Assembly (NCBI GenBank): GCA_028718125.1
Contig: JAQUMN010000009.1
Location: 1 to 64,000 of the forward strand
Direction of reading: 5' to 3'
Origin: Kiritimatiellia bacterium
Lineage (GTDB): Bacteria > Verrucomicrobiota > Kiritimatiellia > JAAZAB01
DNA length: 64,000 nt
The notes below the pieces were generated by a model. It searched no databases. It worked only from the letters and a program-made list of their open reading frames with translations, and was not told where the DNA came from. Made by a program: the position numbers and the translations under genes. Positions 61,409 through 64,000 of this stretch are shown piece by piece; position 1 is the first letter of the stretch, and every line of letters starts with the position of its first letter.

Positions 61409-61596
61409 TGAGAACAACACTCAATATAGACGATCGGATACTCCGCAAAGCGACGGAAATCACAGGCGTGAAAGAAAAGACATCGTTGGTACGCTTGGGT
61501 CTGGAAGCGCTTGTGTCGCTTGAAAGCGCAAAACGTCTGGCCAGTTTAGGCGGAACAGAAAAACACCTCCGTTTTATTCCGCGCCGCCGGTCATAG
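61408..61596 (+). CDS. vapB: VapB-type antitoxin
   Basis: A 62-residue protein with the family pattern 'MRTTLNIDDRILRKATEITG', 'KEKTSLVRLGLEAL' and 'SAKRLASLGGT'. The N-terminal ribbon-helix-helix would bind the operator and the C-terminus would neutralise the toxin. An in-frame ATG at 61381 would add 9 residues, but its AGGAG is only one base away; ATG 61408 matches the family N-terminus. It lies 10 bases before vapC. Confidence 0.9.
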   Translation: MRTTLNIDDRILRKATEITGVKEKTSLVRLGLEALVSLESAKRLASLGGTEKHLRFIPRRRS

Positions 61597-61606
61597 GAGA
61601 GCGGCC

Positions 61607-61969
61607 ATGCTATTGGTGGATACGTCCGTTTGGGTGGACCATTTCCGGCATGGGGTTGCACTTCTTGACAACCTGTTGACTTCAGGACAAGTGGCAACTC
61701 ACCCGTTTGTCATTGGAGAGTTGGCGTGTGGCAATCTTGCGAACCGGGTGGAAATCCTGGAGTTACTCTCAAGCCTGCCATCGCTGAAAATGGCGAGCCA
61801 TGCTGAAGCGCTGCACCTCATTCAGACTCGTTCCCTTCATGGCACAGGCATCGGCTGGATTGACGTTCATCTCTTATCATCGTCCTTGTTGAATCACGCC
61901 TCCATCTGGACGAGGGATCGCAAATTGAATACGGCCGCCAGAACACTCGGAATTGCCGTAAAGGAATGA
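61607..61969 (+). CDS. vapC: VapC-type PIN-domain ribonuclease toxin
   Basis: A 120-residue toxin with AGGAGA (61595-61600) 6 bases upstream, overlapping the vapB stop. PIN acidic residues are Asp5 ('LVDTSVW'), Glu38 ('IGELACG'), Asp86 ('GWIDVHLL') and Asp104 ('WTRDRKL'), all present. VapC toxins cut tRNA or rRNA, and the target here is unknown. With vapB it lies on the opposite strand to the surrounding VWA genes. Confidence 0.94.
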   Translation: MLLVDTSVWVDHFRHGVALLDNLLTSGQVATHPFVIGELACGNLANRVEILELLSSLPSLKMASHAEALHLIQTRSLHGTGIGWIDVHLLSSSLLNHASIWTRDRKLNTAARTLGIAVKE

Positions 61970-61999
61970 TCCCTGTTCTCTCGTGTAAACTTCACCCCT

Positions 62000-64000
62000 T
62001 CAAGATGATTCCGGACTTCTGATTTCTGCTTGCGACTTCCTGCTTGCTCCTTTTGGATTGGCCAGCCAGCCTTCCGCTATCCAGGCTGCCATGGCCAAAA
62101 GCAGAAACGGAAGATAAAGATCCCGGCCGCGGCGTTCCATGACTGTGGCGTCGCCCAAAGCGGAGGCTCCGGACAAAGATTTAACCGTGTAGTTCAGCCC
62201 GTTCATGACCGGGATGCTGTCCGACGGAAGAAACTTAAGCCGACCTTCGCGATCGGAAGACCGGATCGCGAGCGTAATTATGTTGGTACCCGTTTGAACG
62301 GTATAGACACCCGAATGGGCGAATGCCGGAAATTGTTCCGGGGCGCCTTTCCAATCCAGCGGGGTTCCGGCAAGCGACAGCAGATGCAGTGGCGCCGGCC
62401 GGGCAGCCGCTGAATTTACCGGCACTGCGGCATAAAGGTCAGCCAGACGCTCGGTGGCCGAAAGCCGGTCGCCGGCCACCAGGGGCACCGGCGGCGCCGG
62501 CGTCGCCAGCGCGATTGCCTGGGCCAAGGCAACAAAACCGCCCTTGAGCGGCAGGATACTCCAGGAGGAATCAAAAGCCAGTCCGCAGGTAAACAGGGTG
62601 CCTTTACCCAGCTTCTGTTGAACCAGGACCGGCCTGCCATCGGGTAGGCCCATAAGCGCTTGACCATCCTGGGTAAGGCGCAGCGGATGACCCTTGAATA
62701 TTTTGATGTTGCGCAGCGATGCCAAATCGCCTTTTTCATCCGCCAGGTCCCTGAACAATACAGCGCTTTTCCGGAACACCAGAAGCGGAAGACCTTCGGC
62801 GAATTCTGTCCGCTGTTCCGGCACGGCGCCCGCCCAGTCCGGGATGGGACCCGTCGTGAGCGGCTCAATCGGCGAGGGTAAAACCAGCAAGTTGCCTCCG
62901 TATTCTACAAATGCTTTCACTTCCGGTTGCCGCTCCCCCGCCCGGGCAAAGGTGTTCCAGGTCATGATAAGCAAAACCGGTTTTTGATTCCCCATGAGAT
63001 CTGGCCGGGAAATAGCGTTCGTAAAGACCGGGATCAATCCCGAGAGACGGCCGGAATCGGCAGGATCAATCGCGATTGGAAGCAGGGCAAAGTCTTCCCT
63101 GGCCCCGATAAAAACCACCCGTTCCATCTCGGTGCAGGTGTAAGCCGCGGCGGCGCGATTATCAAAAGAAAAGCTGTCGCCCTCAATCCAGGCGGTCAGC
63201 CAATGAACGCCCGGCAATGCCGGCGCCAGCGTAATTTCGACGTCTTTTTCACCGTTAGGCGGGACCGGCACGGATTGAAATGCCTTCTGATTCTGGTCAT
63301 CGAGCGAGTTAAGGCGAATATCGGCGGAAAACGGGGTGGTATTGATCAGGCGCGCGTGAACGTAAACTCGCCTGCCGGCGATCAGGCGATAAGGCGGCGG
63401 GGTTATCCCGGCAAGCGATATATTGGCGGAAGTTTCGGGAACAGGAGGAATGCGGTGAACCTGAAGGCGCGTTCCCGCCGGCGGTTCGAACGGGGTCGCC
63501 GGCAAAATGTTCCATTCGGCGCTTTGAAGATCAGACAGGATGTGAAGTTCAAGGCCGGCGGCGGACGTGTTGTCCAGCATGGACAGGGCGCGACGAAGCG
63601 CCCCGGCGGCGGATCCGGTTGCCTCGGTTTCTTCTGTTTTTGACAGGGCGGATTTCAAAGCGGTTTTATCGGAAACCAAACCATCCGGCAGAGACACCGC
63701 CGGATCTTCAACCGTCAGGACGATGCCGGCGAGGTCACGTCCGTTAAGTCCTGTAAGCAGCATGGCGGCGGCATCAAGGGCCGCCGCCAGTTTGTTCCGG
63801 CCGTCCCGGCCGGGCGCGCACATGGATCCCGAATTATCCACCACAATAACCATGGCTACAGTTCCACCCGCCCCGGCGCCGCGCCAGACGGGACGCGCCA
63901 GGGCCAGGAGTATGAACGCAATAAAGAGCATGCGCAGAATCAGCACCAGCCATTCCCGCATTTTCCGGCGCGCGCTGAGCTTGGGATCGATCAGGTTGAA
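62000..64000 (-). CDS. BatA-like VWA-domain membrane protein (partial, 5' end outside window)
   Basis: The frame runs to the window edge. Before the ATG at 63961, 13 further codons read 'FNLIDPKLSARRK', matching the N-terminal BatA region that precedes its second transmembrane helix ('LVLILRMLFIAFILLALARP'). The true start is therefore upstream of 64000. At least 666 residues are present. The VWA metal-site motif is 'VDNSGSM'. An amidotransferase-like domain follows ('VKAFVEYGGNLLVLPS'), and a C-terminal helix ('LPFLLLAMAAWIAEGWL') ends the protein. BatA-like proteins are associated with MoxR ATPases and the envelope stress response. Confidence 0.85.
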   Translation of the reverse strand, partial: FNLIDPKLSARRKMREWLVLILRMLFIAFILLALARPVWRGAGAGGTVAMVIVVDNSGSMCAPGRDGRNKLAAALDAAAMLLTGLNGRDLAGIVLTVEDPAVSLPDGLVSDKTALKSALSKTEETEATGSAAGALRRALSMLDNTSAAGLELHILSDLQSAEWNILPATPFEPPAGTRLQVHRIPPVPETSANISLAGITPPPYRLIAGRRVYVHARLINTTPFSADIRLNSLDDQNQKAFQSVPVPPNGEKDVEITLAPALPGVHWLTAWIEGDSFSFDNRAAAAYTCTEMERVVFIGAREDFALLPIAIDPADSGRLSGLIPVFTNAISRPDLMGNQKPVLLIMTWNTFARAGERQPEVKAFVEYGGNLLVLPSPIEPLTTGPIPDWAGAVPEQRTEFAEGLPLLVFRKSAVLFRDLADEKGDLASLRNIKIFKGHPLRLTQDGQALMGLPDGRPVLVQQKLGKGTLFTCGLAFDSSWSILPLKGGFVALAQAIALATPAPPVPLVAGDRLSATERLADLYAAVPVNSAAARPAPLHLLSLAGTPLDWKGAPEQFPAFAHSGVYTVQTGTNIITLAIRSSDREGRLKFLPSDSIPVMNGLNYTVKSLSGASALGDATVMERRGRDLYLPFLLLAMAAWIAEGWLANPKGASRKSQAEIRSPESS

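Noticed and set aside
1..64000. CRISPR array, rRNA, tRNA, integrase or prophage genes
   Set aside because: No regularly spaced identical repeats of CRISPR type, no tRNA cloverleaf and no recombinase, capsid or transposase motif was seen in either strand.

Overview
The window looks like a chromosomal segment of a PVC-superphylum bacterium, most likely Kiritimatiellota or a close relative (Lentisphaerota/Verrucomicrobiota). This is inferred from gene style only: secreted right-handed beta-helix proteins that begin with a 'THYVD..NPVPPYT.GWSSAA' block and end with a 'DGRPRIN..GG.VDIGAYE' block, HEAT repeats fused to glycosidase-like domains, zinc-ribbon Ser/Thr kinases and a BatA/VWA/DUF4175-type operon. 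No rRNA, tRNA, CRISPR array, prophage or intact insertion sequence was found.

Region 1 (1-42450) is a carbohydrate-degradation locus of about 42 kb, almost entirely on the + strand. In order it holds: the tail of a beta-helix protein, a GH84-like beta-N-acetylglucosaminidase, a GH42-like enzyme, an amidotransferase-like/polysaccharide-deacetylase-like fusion, a Gfo/Idh/MocA oxidoreductase, a DUF1566 secreted protein, a single AraC-type regulator on the - strand, an SGNH hydrolase, a beta-helix protein, a 1363-aa HEAT/GH42-like fusion, a GH20/DUF4838-like protein, a 1585-aa CBM/HEAT/GH-like fusion, two tandem propeller-GH2 fusions (1308 and 1664 aa, the second with an added beta-helix domain), a second SGNH hydrolase, an AAC(3)-fold acetyltransferase, a two-domain esterase, an (alpha/alpha)6 glycosidase, an unknown 350-aa protein and another beta-helix protein. 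About half have signal peptides and half do not, which suggests an exported stage and a cytoplasmic stage. The substrate is probably an acylated glycan containing N-acetylated amino sugar (inference). No transporter is encoded in the window.

Region 2 (42451-53616) is mostly housekeeping: dapF, an HU-family protein with a promoter, leader hairpin and terminator, hisI, a membrane Ser/Thr kinase, a PfkB sugar kinase, a secreted unknown, proA and proB, an M14 carboxypeptidase and a secreted CBM-like protein.

Region 3 (53854-64000, - strand) is a BatA-type operon: a 1092-aa DUF4175-like coiled-coil membrane protein, a secreted unknown, a 741-aa VWA membrane protein and a BatA-like VWA protein that runs off the window edge. 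A vapBC toxin-antitoxin pair and a small element with terminal inverted repeats lie on the opposite strand between the two VWA genes.

The most notable points are the HEAT-array and propeller fusions to glycosidases, the 668-bp identical tract shared by the tandem GH2 genes, the shuffled beta-helix module, the AraC-flanked promoter with phased direct repeats, a non-ATG hisI start next to a GAC-rich repeat, and several dispersed intergenic repeat families.
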